A stretch of 64,000 bases of DNA, taken from Selaginella moellendorffii (Eukaryota > Streptophyta > Lycopodiopsida > Selaginellales > Selaginellaceae). Shown piece by piece: positions 14,756 to 26,689 of the stretch (position 1 is its first letter; every line of letters begins with the position of its first letter). The notes below the pieces were generated by a model. The model was not told the DNA's origin, did no database searches, and saw only the letters and a program-made list of their open reading frames with translations. A program made the position numbers and the translations under genes. The stretch covers positions 332,203-396,202 of the forward strand of contig NW_003314287.1 in assembly GCF_000143415.4 (NCBI RefSeq). Direction: 5' to 3'.

Positions 14756-17700
14756 ATTTGAGTGCTATTATGAGTAAATTGAAGCAAAAATAAATACTTA
14801 ATATGGTTTTCACCTTTTATCTTATAATGATTTATTACAGGATAACCATGGAGTAAAACCTTAACCTTTGGACACGTAGGCCATAATCTAAGTTTTTATG
14901 TCTGGCACCACTGAACAAAAGGAATTCCCAAAGAGTGAAACAATTAGAGCATATAAGGAGCAAAGGGACAAATGTACGAAATGACATTTGAATAGTCTTA
15001 AAGCATTTAACATTTTTAATTCCAAGACTATTACACAAAACAAAGCCAAACAAAGTTTAATGTTATTTCGGTAAACACAAGGACATGAATATTCCACCAA
15101 TTAGCATGGTATGAAGTTTAAGATTAAACTCAACTTACATGCAGAACAAAGATAAATATATAAATGAAGGAGTCCTCAAATTAGTTGGCCATATCTAACT
15201 TACCTATTATTCTTATTATACATTTGAACCCCCCATAAAATTCTGCATTTAACTTAGGTCTAAACCTAACCTCCATTGATGAAGTATTTATATCCTCACA
15301 TTTATAAAATAAAGCTTTAGAACATAACACTACAAGAATTTTTTTTTTATAAAAATACAACCTTTCAATTATTTAAATATAGATGTATTCAATTTTAATG
15401 AAGAAATTTTTTTTGGCTACAACATTTTAATTACATGCTTTAAACTGTTAAATGTATTTTTTATAATGTCTTTATTATATTTTTATAGTGTTATAGCTGT
15501 CATATTGTGGATCTAACAATATTCACCATACTAATAACAATAAAGAGAGTGAGAATTGATGGATTCAATAAAAAAGATAGTATAGCTAAAAAGGATTAAA
15601 ATAGTAATCTGGCCTCTTTTATTATAAGAAAATACATGATAAATTTGTTTAAAGAATTTTTAAATATTTGGTGAAACATAGATATTGATATTATTCAATT
15701 AAAACTATTGCGAATAGACTTGTTAACAATACTCAGTTTTAGTTGATTTAACCCCAAAAAATGGTGCAATTTTCTTTAAATATGTTGTGATTTTTCTAGA
15801 GCTTAAAATATTAAACTTTACATTTTTGGGATCAATTGCCTATGGTTGATTACTTTTTTCATAGCACTTCATTTTATAAAGTGTGATATTGAATTGTAAT
15901 TAAAATATATTTTATGAATGGTAAATTTGAAACAAGAAAATTTCTTTTAAAATTTTTTCATCTACTCAATCAATTGCTAGGGTTTCGGTGGCAGACGAAT
16001 ATGCCACAATAGTGTTAAGAATATACCTCAATGGTGCTTAAGAATATGCCACCATGGTGAATTGGTACTAGGGCTTTATGGAGGTGGATGATCCGGTTTC
16101 TGGCTTGTCAAGGGAAATCGGGGAAGTTGAACGGCAGATTGCTGTGGTTGAGGGCCAAATTAGTGCGGTTGAGGGCCAAATCAGTGCGGTTGAGGGGCAA
16201 CTCGAGCAACCAAATGATCCTGAGAAGGAGAAGCGGCTGTTCCAGAAGGGGAAGTGGCTGGTCGAGAAGGAGAAACAGCTGCGCAAGGAGAAAGAGCAGC
16301 TGCGCGAGGAGAAGAAGCAGCTGCGGGATCTCTTACTGGAGTCCGAGGGTAAGCCTTTGTGGATGTGGGCTCTCATTGTTTGTATTTCCCTTTTAGATCT
16401 CTTGAAGGATCTTTTGACTTGCGTTGTTTTTTCTTGCAGAACCAGTCAAAGCGGTTGGGACTGTGGCAAATATAGATAGTCTCTTGGATAGGTTTTGGCA
16501 TGAGTTGTGCAAGCCAAATCGTGAATATCCCAAGGCGGATGCGTTTCTGGCGGATTTCCCAACGTGTAAAGTCCCACTGCCAAAAGATCCTACAGATGAA
16601 TGCCCCCGCCTCTTGTGGCATGCACTAGACCAGCCTTTCGAAGCATCCAAGCGTATCATAGAGGTAACTAACAAAGCGCGGCCGTCTCTTCAACGTGTCG
16701 GGATCGGGGAAGACCAGGACATTATATGAGATCGCTGTAGCCCAGCGTGGGCTCTTCTTTGTGGGGGTCTCTGAGACTGGTACTGGAGCTGAAGGTTCAG
16801 GAGATCTCAAGTTAGTGACATCAAAGTTGCTGGAGCTGTATCCAACTGGAGACATTCCAGAAGTTAGTGCTGCAATCTGCCTCAAAGCTTTGCTCATCAG
16901 CAGGTTTTATTTGCTGGGGCAGGTGGAGAAAATGGGCTATTTGACAGGTCAGGCATGGCTCTTCAAGCAGGTTGCACTCCAGCATTTCTATGGCTTCAAA
17001 GATCCGTTCAAGGCGCTCACCATTAGACTTTTAAACTTGATACGGACTGAGGAGGACTTGGAACGCATTGAAGGTCAGTTCCAGGGGGTATTGGATCGTC
17101 TAAAAGGGAATTGGGATGGTCCGATTATATTCGACGAGTGTCAAATAATAAATTGCTGGTTGGAGAAGCGCTTTTCATCAGCGATTCTTGGTTGTAGCAG
17201 CAGATCATTTCTCGACATTCTTGTGCCGGCACTCATAGATTGTGGATTTCGACAATTCTACTATGCAGGCACAGGTGGTAGTATGCTAGCCGTGGCACGG
17301 GGTTTCTCTGCCACTTTGAAGAGAAGAGCTTCTGTTATTGTCTTTCATGGATTTGGTGGATTCACCACTGTTGAGGACTTCAAGCTCTATGCTGGGAAAC
17401 TACTCCGAAGTGTGGATGGTATTGATATGCAGAGGGTCTGTGATTTGTACAAAGGGAGGTACAGGTTTTTTGTCACAGCACTTGAGCATTTCATTGGGAG
17501 CAAGCGTCCCTTGGAGCAGGCAACAGAATTCCTGATTGACTTTTTTGAGAAGATGTGCACCTCGAGTAAGATCAGTCGTTCTCAGGAGGGTGTACCGAAC
17601 AAATCAGAATTGCAAGTCTACATGGATAAGACGGTTCTGAGGGATGTGGAGCAGTTTTTCGAAAGGACTCGGAATGCTGCAGCGGTCAAGGAGCTAAAGG

Positions 17701-19790
17701 TGATACTGTGTCACCAGATGTTTGGGTCTATATCCACTGTACTCAACATCAACAATCCATCTCTGAGCCTTGTGGAGTTCGGGTTAGCCTGGCTAAGCAG
17801 GGGAGACAGTGTTGCGTTGGAGGACTTGGATAAGTTCTCTGCAAAGCAGGACAGAGACACTTGGATCAAACTCCAGGAACCTGCTGTCATTCGAGCTCTT
17901 TTCCATTACTTTAGTAATCGGCCAACAGTCTTTGATGAGTTTTGTCAGCAGCAGGCAGTTTAAAGCTAAGGGCCAAGGCAGCGATGTGACAGTGACAGTG
18001 GGTCTTGAGTCTGAAAGGCTGGCGGGGCTTATGATTGACGCATTGGACGGAAAGGCTCCTGTAGACTTTGTGTCTCGCTTTCTTCAGAATCGCTTTGTGA
18101 AACTGAGCAACAACAATTGTGAAGTTCCTGCAATATATTTTGAGAAGGCAAAGGTGGTGAAAGCACGCGTTGCAACAGGAGTTGTGACAAAGATGTGCGG
18201 CAAAAGTCACACCCATGGCTCCGACTGTTATACACTTGAGCAGTATCTCGACGACGTTGAAGGGCAGGCTGACGCACTTCCAACGGTTCTCTGGACTGGT
18301 GATGGTGGCTGGGGTGCCTTTCGTCCAGACGCGTTGGTTTTTCTCACCAAGGAAAGGTGGCCTTCGGAGATGTGAGGCGGAGTGGGCGAGCGAGAACGGG
18401 GCGCAAAGAAATCCCCTTGGTAAGGCATATTTCATTTGATTTTTGACATGTTTATTTTGTCCTTCAGGTTTCACCTCTGTCGGCTGTTTGGGCTGGGCGG
18501 AAACTTCGGGGGATCGTCAACACGGAATTGCTGGATGCTGTGGAAGAGGTGAAGAAAGGTTTGAAGAAACGGAAAAGGGGGTGAAGTGCTCTGCTCGTCT
18601 TCGGCCCACTCACAGTTCTGCCCTGTGTCCTTGATCTTCTGTTGGGAAGTTTTTCAGGGACCACATCAATAAATCTCACTTTGTGAAAACGTTGCAGCAA
18701 GTCTTTCACATAATCCATGATTGCTTCTTTAATGACTATGAGTCGGAGCAGCGGCTCATTTCTTTCTTGCTTATTACAGATGAATGCCGGGGATGATGCG
18801 GCTACTCAAGGTGAAATTTCAAGTGCTTTGGACAGTTTGGATTTGATGAAATGCAGGAAGAAAAAAGATGGAGGTTTGAACAGGCTTAGAGATCTTGCTT
18901 CAAAAAATGGACTACTGCGACTGGCAGTTTTGCCTCATACGGTGAAGGATCTGGAACCGTTTGGTTCCAACTATTTTGCAGGTCAACTCCCTAGTGGTGG
19001 GCGGCTTTCCCCACTGAAACGGCAAAATGTTAAGGGGGGCATACAGCCATTGTGTGGAGTGATTGGTGGCAGTAACGTGTCTTTGTATCTGAAAGAGTGG
19101 TTGATTGATTCGGTCTGGGTTCTTAAAGCTAATATATAAAAATCTGCAAGTTCCCATCAAGACCCTGTAAGTCGTGTCTAGCACAAGGAATACGAAAGAA
19201 AGACTCTGAATCAAACCAGCAATGTAAGTTTCTCCCAGCATTGCAAGAAAAGCGAAAAACCATATCTGGCATTAGCGAACTCGACTGCTGCTCCTTTGAG
19301 AAGGCTTCATCTCTTTGAGACGAAGACCAAACGAAAAAAAAGAGAGAGAGAACGCACGATTTCGTGGAATTGAGCTAGCAATTCCACTTCTCACCCCTGA
19401 CTTGTTTCAGTGCCGCCACCCTCGACTTCTCTCTAGTGATGACTTCTTCCTTTCTAGAAATTCTATCCTCAGAGCCTTCTCTCTCGCCTTATCAATCACT
19501 ATATTCTCTAACGAGTTCTTGCCACTAGAATACCAGCCCCTTGTATTGTGAATGTAGCGCTTGCTACTAGCCCTATGCTCCATCCCTGACTCTCTCTAGC
19601 ATCGTTATCCCAGCCGGAGCTTTCCCAAAGAGATGGATTCCATCGTCTTCTTCCGGGGATGGAGCAGCCACTGGACGATCTGGCTCCTCCTCCACGCGGA
19701 TAATCTCCACCGTCTTGTCCAGGAATTCGTGGAGCTGATCTTGCATGGTAGAGCTTCGGGTGATGATCGGCGCTCGATTCTAGGCCTAGC
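14756..19790. repeat. Segmental duplication, copy 1
   Basis: This stretch matches 31086-35850 in the same orientation. Similarity begins in AT-rich sequence near ttgagtg(c/t)tatt.tgagtaaattgaag and ends near the gagctgatctt..tggtagagctt block. In the coding part the copies are nearly identical: I count about ten mismatches over some 600 bases around 16741-17340. The AT-rich 5' part is more diverged and has indels. The unit carries a Crinkler-type gene plus about 1.3 kb upstream and 0.6 kb downstream. I see no LTR, clear terminal inverted repeat or target-site duplication. Confidence 0.85.
16078..19139 (+). pseudogene. Crinkler-type coiled-coil / P-loop NTPase / nuclease-like gene, copy 1
   Basis: Exon 1 (16078-16348) encodes heptad repeats (VEGQISA.. 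then EKQLRKE..) that predict a coiled coil. A 91-bp intron leads to exon 2 at 16440. Relative to copy 2, about ten bases are missing near 16685, just before the Walker A motif, which breaks the frame; from there the frame is open to 17963 (SGSGKT, Walker B-like IIFDECQ). After a stop at 17961-17963 the next frame continues with a nuclease-like region containing LPTVLWTGDGG and FRPDAL, then a one-base frame break near 18350 and a VAFGDVR block. The architecture fits Crinkler/CR-type effectors: coiled N-terminus, STAND-like NTPase, restriction-endonuclease-fold C-terminus. Such proteins are known from oomycetes, fungi and some plants; native function here is unknown. The frame breaks make it a pseudogene unless transcripts show otherwise. 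Confidence 0.7.
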
Positions 19791-20043
19791 AGCGCGCTAT
19801 AGAGTGAGAGAGCTATAATCCACGACGCAGCTGCGCAGCCGCTTCTCTTCCTCCTCCCCTTCGCTGGATTCTTGCATCGATCGCTTTCTCATCTCCAAAA
19901 CCCTAGGAAGAATGCGCTCACCTCTCTGGATCCAGCAATGCGCGGCCGATCTACCGAGCTCCGCTCCAGCACTCCAAGATCGCATTGATCGATCGGTAAA
20001 CCATGGAGGCTGGAAATATTTCGAGGGCTTTTGGTGTTTGAAA
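19791..20043. other. Flank, putative 5' region of the DUF1350-like fragment
   Basis: Sequence right of the duplication, GC-richer than its surroundings, with aaaccctagg near 19900. It resembles the upstream region of a plant gene. Confidence 0.3.
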
Positions 20044-20515
20044 GGGTCAATATGGGCGAGGCTATTGTCGATCCTTCCTGCTGGAGGAGAGCGCGGCTTC
20101 TTCTCCCAGGCCAGGCACTGGATTCGCTACCGCGGCAGCGTCATGGCGCTGGCGACGAGACAATCCCAGGTCCATAGAGCTCGAGGCTATCATTCTTTCC
20201 TGGCGGCTCCGAATTGCTAGAGAATGCTTCCCCTGGAACTCCAGAAGCTAGAAAACAGATTGAGAAGTATGTTGGTGAAAGAATTTCGATGAATTGCCTC
20301 GTTTTCATACTTCTTTCTGGTTTTTGTGGACTCTGCAATGAAAAGGAACTCTTGGACACTGCCAGGAAATCCAAGTAAGATCTATCTGCTTTTTTTCTTT
20401 TGCCGAGAGAGCACTGGTGATTTTGTTTTCCTTCTCCAGGGAGCATGGATTCTAAGGCCGAGCAAAGGAGATCCTGTTGGAGTTGTCCATTTTGTTGTAC
20501 ATCTTAAGGTATGGT
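20044..20515 (+). pseudogene. Truncated 5' end of a DUF1350-like gene
   Basis: A 3' exon-like piece starting at 20440 reads GAWILRPSKGDPVGVVHFVV, which resembles the opening of plant DUF1350 proteins (G.WVLRP....P.GVVHF.GG), plastid-associated alpha/beta-hydrolase-like proteins. It is preceded by a cttctccag acceptor and a 65-bp intron-like stretch. Upstream reading frames include SELLENASPGTPEARKQIEK but contain stops or an unclear intron. After about 20520 the sequence becomes AT-rich and the rest of the gene is absent, so the gene was cut off at this point. The assignment rests on about 20 residues. Confidence 0.4.
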
Positions 20516-21245
20516 TCCATGCTGCCAGGGGTGAACCTTGTGTTTAACTTGTTTTTATAATAAAAAGTTTTCTATTATGTAAAGAATTAAAGAGAATAAT
20601 TTGAAATAAAATTTATAAAAGTTTAAATATAGAAGGAAAGGGTTAATGCATTTTTTTTTTCCAATCGGTTAAAGGTCTTAAGATACTTAAGGTTAAGCGT
20701 CTTTGGGTTTGAATAATATTGGGTTGAGTGACTTCTTAAAAAGTCCAAATCTAGAAATTTACATTTATCCTAATTGATATAAACTCAAGTTTATCTTTTA
20801 TTACTCAACCTATTGCCATATGTTACATCAGGTGGTAGAGCCAATTTTCATTCTTTATGACAATGGCCATACACATAAATATATTGGGATGAGGTTAACC
20901 TAATTGTGTATATGGGTGATATCTAACTTGAGTTGCAGTCATTGTAGCTGGTGCCAAGTCAAATTTTTAAACTCATCATATGAATTAGTTGTGGCATAAT
21001 TATGCCAAGTATAACTTTAAGGTTTTTCTCTTTCATTTTATACTTTTTTATATTTTTTCCATTCTTCTCACTTTTGTTCTTTTTTGTCCTTATACTTTTA
21101 TCTTTTCTTCCATCACTCCATTATTTTTTTCTATGTTTTCATCTTGTTCCTCTATTCTTTCTTCACATCCCTCTTATGGTTTTGTGTTGTAGTAATTGAC
21201 CAACTCATAAAGGAATATATCAATCTCTTGATTAAATGAGCATCT
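20516..21245. other. AT-rich sequence, no gene recognised
   Basis: Low-complexity, pyrimidine-rich in 21010-21180, with no coding signal. It lies between the truncated DUF1350-like fragment and element A and may be part of the older retroelement that resumes at 26.69 kb. Confidence 0.5.
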
Positions 21246-21606
21246 TGTCAAGACCCCTAACAAGATCAAGATTGAAAAATGCAGAAGACAAAGAAAAAAA
21301 CTAGTGGAGATGAAAAAAAGGCATTAGATTGGCATTGATTCAGATTGTGGAAAAATGGAATAAAGCTAACTTATATATACTATAGGTTGATGAAGCTCCA
21401 CCACTCTTGGATCAAGGATGGCCTAAATATAGCTGAGGTCAAGGAGGTGCCACGTCATCATCAAGAATGTGGTTCGAGAATCAGGAATCATATAGGAAAT
21501 CAGAGAGTCAAGAATAGGGAAGTGTCTCGAAAGTCAAGAATGTGGTCTACAAATCAAGAATCTGGCGAGAGTCAGGAATGTGGCAAGAATTGGGGGATTT
21601 CTGACA
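21246..21606 (-). repeat. Element A 3' LTR
   Basis: 361 bp, TG...CA ends, with a TATA-like palindrome (tatatatactata) inside. It has a single copy of the 26-bp motif that is tripled in element C. Confidence 0.9.
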
Positions 21607-21868
21607 GCACCCCCTCCTCAAGAACGAGTGGAACGAGGACATGAATAAGAATGAAGAGGAGGATGAGATGGGCGTCGAAGGATGGGAGATGGAGAATGAA
21701 AAGAATGAGGACTGGGACGAGAAGGATAGCGACGGTGGAAGTCCTGAACAAGATTAGGAGAATGAATCAGGTTGTCCGCAGATTCCCAAGTGCGTTCCTC
21801 AGGTCCGTAACCCTTCTAGTCTACCAGATAGTAGAGTTAAACCATGAGATCTTGGAATCAAGGATGCC

Positions 21869-22970
21869 CTAAACCTTGTACTCAGACCCATCCTTGAGCT
21901 GCACTAGTGGAGGCAGAGGAATGACCCGATTTGGAATAAAACTGGGAATATAAGGCTCAAGGAGAGAGGAGTGAAAAACAGGGTGAATTTGATATGAGGA
22001 GGGAAGTGCAAAGCGATAAGTGACAGGATTAATGATGGCAATGATAGGGAAAGGACCGAGGCATTTGAAATCGAGTTTGGGACATGGCCTGGTGGTGGAG
22101 ATGGAACCAGACTTTATCCCCGATATTGTAAGGGGGACAATCCTGACGATGGACATTGGCAAACGTTTCATGAGATTCCTGAGCATGATGGAGGTAGAAG
22201 GAGATGGAGTTGTGGATTTTTTGGAGGTTGGAGACAAATGCCTTAAAGTGGGGATTTGAATGAGAGGATTTAGATGGAGAAGGAAGTGAGAGATTGAATC
22301 AGCCAGAGTTTGCAAAGAAGGGGGAAACTCGAAGGGAGGAGTGAACAGAGTTGTTATAGAAGAACTCAGCAAGGGGAAGGATATCGAACCAGTCATTCTA
22401 ATGATAGTTGATAAAGCACCTCATGAATTGTTCCAATGTCTAAATCATTCGCTCGGACTATCCATCAGTTTGAGGATGATATGCCGAAAAGAGGTTGGCC
22501 TTCACTCCAAGCAGCTGTAAGAACCATTGCCAGAAATGAGATATGAACTAAGGTCCCCGATCCGAAACCACATATGCAGGAATCCCATAAAGTCAGAAAA
22601 TTTCCCTGAATACCAGTTTTGCCATGTCCTCGCCCAAAAACTCCTTGGTACACGGCAGGAAATGCACCATCTTTGTGAAGCAATCCACCACGACTAAAAT
22701 GCTATTGAAGCCTCCAGAACTCGGAAGATCACTCAAGAAATTCATAGAAATGGATTCCCAAGGACCTAAAGGGACCGAGAGGGAACGAAGCAAACATGAA
22801 GGAAGGTGGCGAGGTACTTTATTCCGGGCATAAGTGTCATAGGAGGTAACAAAAACTTTGATGTAGTCATCCATGTGAGGCCACCAAAAGTCCCGTGCAA
22901 CCAGCTCATAGGTTTTCGCAATGCCAAAGTGACCAGCAGTCGGGCTATCGTGGCACGCCATTAGGACCAA
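21869..22970 (-). pseudogene. Element A integrase
   Basis: Starts with the zinc-binding H..H...C..C block (HDSPTAGHFGIAKTYEL, then FWWPHMDDYIK). The catalytic core has SMNFLSDLPSSGGFN, where the first catalytic Asp of the usual MDF.SDLP is changed to Asn. A frameshift lies between 22593 and 22396. The chromodomain-like tail beyond 21869 is heavily decayed (GILDSKIS). The protein cannot be active as it stands. Confidence 0.8.
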
Positions 22971-22994
22971 CCTTCGAGCATCACCTTCAGGAAC

Positions 22995-23640
22995 TTAAAG
23001 CTGCTCCCCATGGTACAACAAGCCATCTAAGAACTCGAACTCGTCAAATCGCCGGCAGTTAGGAGTCACTAGGTGTCCAGCCTGAAGATGGGGGAAAATG
23101 TCACTAGCAAGGTCGTCGGATTGAAGATCATTTCTGATCACGTCCATCAAGGAGGAGTCCTGAGGGGCCAAGGAAATTGCCATAGCTTGAAGCCGATCAG
23201 AACAGAGGATAACTTGATCCTGTTGATCAAAGGCAGGATTACCAGGCTTGAGACTGAGATAGGAGCGCCTTGAATGAGCATCAGGAAGGCCCTGAAGCTT
23301 TCCAGGTCTGTACTTGATAACAAAGTCAAACCAACTCAAGACGACAGCTCAAAACTCGGGAAATGGCAAAGTACTCAAAATTTTTGTGATCCGTCCAGAC
23401 CGTTGTTTGATGGCCCACCCCCTCCAAGAAATGACGCCACTCTCCAAAGGAATCCATGATGGTAAGGAGCTCCTTGTCGTGGATTTCATAATTGATCTCT
23501 ACAAGCTGGAATTTCTGAGAATGGAAAGTGACCGGATGAAATTCTTGATCCACTCCAAGTTGAGATAGCACAACACTGATAGCAAAGTCGAAGGTGTCCG
23601 CCTTGATGAAGAAAGGTTGTGAGGGATTAACGTGGATCAA
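22995..23640 (-). pseudogene. Element A RNase H domain
   Basis: Gypsy RNase H motifs are present: KADTFDFAISVVLSQLG, NYEIHDKELLTIMDSF, WTDHKNFEYF and the closing KYRPGKLQGLPDAHSRR. A frameshift near 23330 splits the domain. Confidence 0.8.
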
Positions 23641-23685
23641 GACATGAGCAGAATTGAAGGCTGCTTTGAGTGTGTCGAAGGCCTA

Positions 23686-24441
23686 CTAGGCAGCAGCAAA
23701 CCAAGAGAAGGGAACATCCTTGCGAGTGAGATGCGTGAGAGAAAGGACAATGTCGAAGTAGTGATCAATGAATTTGCGGTAGAAGTTGGCAAAGCCAAGG
23801 AAAACCTGAACATCCAACATTGATTGTGGAGGCTCCCATTCGAAAATAGTCTTGACTTTGGCAGGATCCATTGTGATACCCTCAGGAGTGACAATGTATC
23901 CAAGGAACTCCACAGACTCCTGATCGAAGGAACATTTCTCAAGCTTCACGTATAGGCCGTGTTCCCGCAGCTTCGCCAGCACCTTGCACACATGCTCGTC
24001 GTGCTCCTCCTGAGTTTTTGAGTAGATGAGGATGTCATCGAGGTAGACGATCACCATCTGATCAAGAAACTCCCGAAAGACGTCATTTGCCATGTGTTGG
24101 AAAACTGCTAGAGCATTTATCAAGCCAAATGGCATAACAGTGTACTCGAAGTGGCCATAGCAGGTTTGGAATGCAGTCTTCTATTCATCACCAAGCTGGA
24201 TCCGGATTAGGTTGTATGCTCCATAAAGGTCGATCTTGGTGAAGAAGCGGGCACCACCGAGGCGTTCCAACAGGTCCGAGATCAGGGGCAGCGGATAACG
24301 GTTCCGAACAGTCACCTTGTTCAAACCTTGGTAGTCGATGACTAGCCATAAACTCCCATCCTTCTTCTTGACAAAGAAGATAGATGCTCCAGCCAGGGAC
24401 TGCGAATGTTGAATGTACCCCGATGCAAGGTTCTCATCCAC
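23686..24441 (-). pseudogene. Element A reverse transcriptase
   Basis: Contains [37 protein letters not shown] and the active-site [10 protein letters not shown], the gypsy RT blocks in order. A stop codon at about 24180 interrupts the domain. Confidence 0.85.
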
Positions 24442-24671
24442 ATATTCTTTGAGGGCCTGAAGCTCGGACGGGGATAACCCGTAAATAGGCCCCCACAGAG
24501 GTGACGCTCCTTCCTATAAATCAATGGGACAGTTGTAAGGTTAATGAACAGGCAGTAAATTAGCTTTTTTCTTGTCAAACACATCCCCAAAATCATGATA
24601 CTTCTTAGGAAGACTGACAGGAGAAACATGCAAAGCAAAAAGAAAAACAGGTTCTTCGTGAAGGAGTTCTT

Positions 24672-25322
24672 TCATAGTGATTGTGGAGATAAGAGGAGGC
24701 ATACAACTGAATGGAATGATGGGATGAGGATACTTGGAAGAGAGGGAAAAGAAGATTGAGGGATAGGGAGCAAAGAGGGTGAAAACTTTGTAAAGTCAGG
24801 AATAGAACCCCGATTTGAGTTTAGGGAACTTTTCCTAATTTGGACTTGATGAACAGTAGGAGAAAACGTGGGAAATGGTGATATGGGAGAGATGAGCTGT
24901 AATTCCTTCCAACAGATCTGAGGCTGATGTAGTTGGAACCAAGGAAGGCCGAGCACCACAGAGGAGGACTTGTTGTTGATGATGTTGAAGGCAATATCGG
25001 TGACGGTGGACCCAATATGTACTCGAACGGGCAATTTTTCCCTAAGTCCAAAAGATGGAGACACAAAATGCCCGCTGATGCCTTCAACCCTTAGATCCCG
25101 TATAGTAGGAGAAAGAGGAACGTGATGTCGGGCAACAAAGTCTGTGTCCATGAAGCAGGAAGTTGCACCCAAGTCCAGTAGTGCTAAAGCCTTGACTCCT
25201 GATTGTCCGGTGAAAGAAAGGAGACATGGGATGTGGAAGTTGTAGAAATTGGTGGTGGCTTTGATGAAAGGTGGTGAGGAGCTTGATAAAGAAGAAAAGT
25301 GATTTTTATTCGGGGAGTCCAA
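24672..25322 (-). pseudogene. Element A aspartic protease region
   Basis: Retropepsin-like ALLDLGATSCFMDTDF; the expected Asp-Ser/Thr-Gly triad reads DLG. A second block, SVVLGLPWFQLH, matches the LGL.WL motif of gypsy proteases. Confidence 0.7.
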
Positions 25323-25389
25323 ATAGACAACTCCTACTCTATTTGGATAGAGTCGTTTCCTAACTGGAACAAAGGTGGACCTTAAAGCA

Positions 25390-26291
25390 AAGTGAACTTG
25401 AGCAGTCGGGGAAGCTTCTTAGGACACACAGCTGCTTTGTGATTAGGATCAGCACAATAAAGGCAAAGATTCTGAGATACTCGACATTGCTTCTCAGCAG
25501 GACTAAGCTTCCCTTTGATGAGTTGGGGAGTACCAGAAATATCCATCGGACTGGAGCAATAGGTTCAGGAGTATGCCCTGAGGACTCAAGCTAGGATTCC
25601 TGAGTCTAGAACGGGAAAATGGCGGCGCGGCGACTTTCCTGACAACGTTCAAAGAGATGATTGTTGCATTAAACAACTTTGTTGATGGCGTTCGATCCTC
25701 CATGGTGAGCAACAAATCCTTGACACCGTTGTTGAGGCCGAAATGAAATTGATCAATCAGGGCCCGCTCATCCCACTGAGTGTCCAAGGCAAGGAGTTGA
25801 AACTCCACAACATAGATCGAGGCAGGATGAGACCCCTAAGAGAGATGTCTCATCCTTGTGGTGGCAGCCCGAACCCGATCCATCTCGCCAAAATATGCTT
25901 CAAGCTTCTCTTTGAACAACTGAAAATCCATCAACTTTGGAACCACGACCTCTTTCATGCTCTTCTCTAGGAGAGGAGAAAACCATGACAAAGTTGCACC
26001 TTTGAGCAACGTCCCGATCGCGTCGATTTGAGACTCGGGGGTGGGGTACTGCCGATGTTGAAGTGCGAAGATCAACTCCATCTGGTTCAGGAATCTGCGA
26101 AGCTCCAAACGCTTCCCTGAGAACTTCACCGGGAAACTCACTTTCGGTTCAGGAACTTTTCTTGATCCTTGAGCTGAAAGTGAAGCAAGCTCCTATTGCA
26201 TGTGAAGAAGGGCCACCTTCAGCTCGGTATTCTCAGGCTTGATTTTTGCAAGGACTTCGGCGAAGGAATTAGGATGACTTGGAGACTCCAT
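25390..26291 (-). pseudogene. Element A gag
   Basis: ATG at 26291 opens MESPSHPNSF, a coiled N-terminus (AEVLAKIKPENTEL), a retrotransposon gag domain (SFPVKFSGKRLELRRFLNQM) and, near 25400-25470, a CCHC zinc knuckle CLYCADPNHKAAVC. Element C has the same start and layout. Stops interrupt it. Confidence 0.75.
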
Positions 26292-26368
26292 CAGCAAAGA
26301 AGAAAGAAAAAGGGGAAAAAGGCAAAGATAATCAAAAAATCAAAATGAGCTAAAGTAAAAGCAAAAAG

Positions 26369-26383
26369 CACAATCTGAATCAA
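26369..26383 (-). other. Candidate self-priming PBS of element A
   Basis: On the minus strand TTGATTCAGATTGTG starts two bases after the 5' LTR and is the exact complement of an LTR stretch (26475-26489) about 30 bases past the LTR TATA box. See findings. It is not a tRNA complement that I recognise. Confidence 0.6.
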
Positions 26384-26385
26384 AC

Positions 26386-26646
26386 TGTCAAGACCCCCAA
26401 CAAGATCAAGACTGGAAAATGCAGAAGACAAAGAGAATAGCTAGTGGAGACGAAAAAAAGGACTTAGACTGGTGTTGATTCAGATTGTGGATAAATAGAA
26501 CAAAGCTAACCTATATATACTATAGGTTGATGAAGCTCCACCACTCTTGGATCAAGGACGGCCTAAATATAGCTCAGGAATGTGGTATGCAGGTCAGGAA
26601 TCCGGCGAGAGTCAAGAATGTGGCAAGAATTGGGGGATTCTTGATA
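26386..26646 (-). repeat. Element A 5' LTR
   Basis: 261 bp, shortened by an internal deletion relative to the 3' LTR; it begins TGTCAAGACCCCC on the plus strand. Confidence 0.9.
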
Positions 26647-26689
26647 CATCCCTAATTGGAATAAAATTACGTATTGTAATTTTGGCCCT

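Larger units (their letters stand above)
21246..26646 (-). mobile_element. Chromodomain Ty3/gypsy LTR retrotransposon, element A
   Basis: Coding strand is minus. Left (3') LTR 21246-21606 and right (5') LTR 26386-26646 begin TGTCAAGACCCC; the left LTR ends CTGACA and the right a mutated TTGATA. Five-base flanks CATCT (21241-21245) and CATCC (26647-26651) look like a target-site duplication with one change. A polypurine tract (gaggagggggtgc on the minus strand) abuts the 3' LTR. The right LTR lacks about 100 bp relative to the left. Gag, protease, RT, RNase H and integrase are present in order but carry stops and frameshifts. Gag through protease share one frame. Confidence 0.9.

Noticed and set aside
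15300-16000. Possible organellar DNA insertion in the AT-rich stretch
   Set aside because: No plastid or mitochondrial gene sequence seen, and the same stretch is part of the nuclear duplication.
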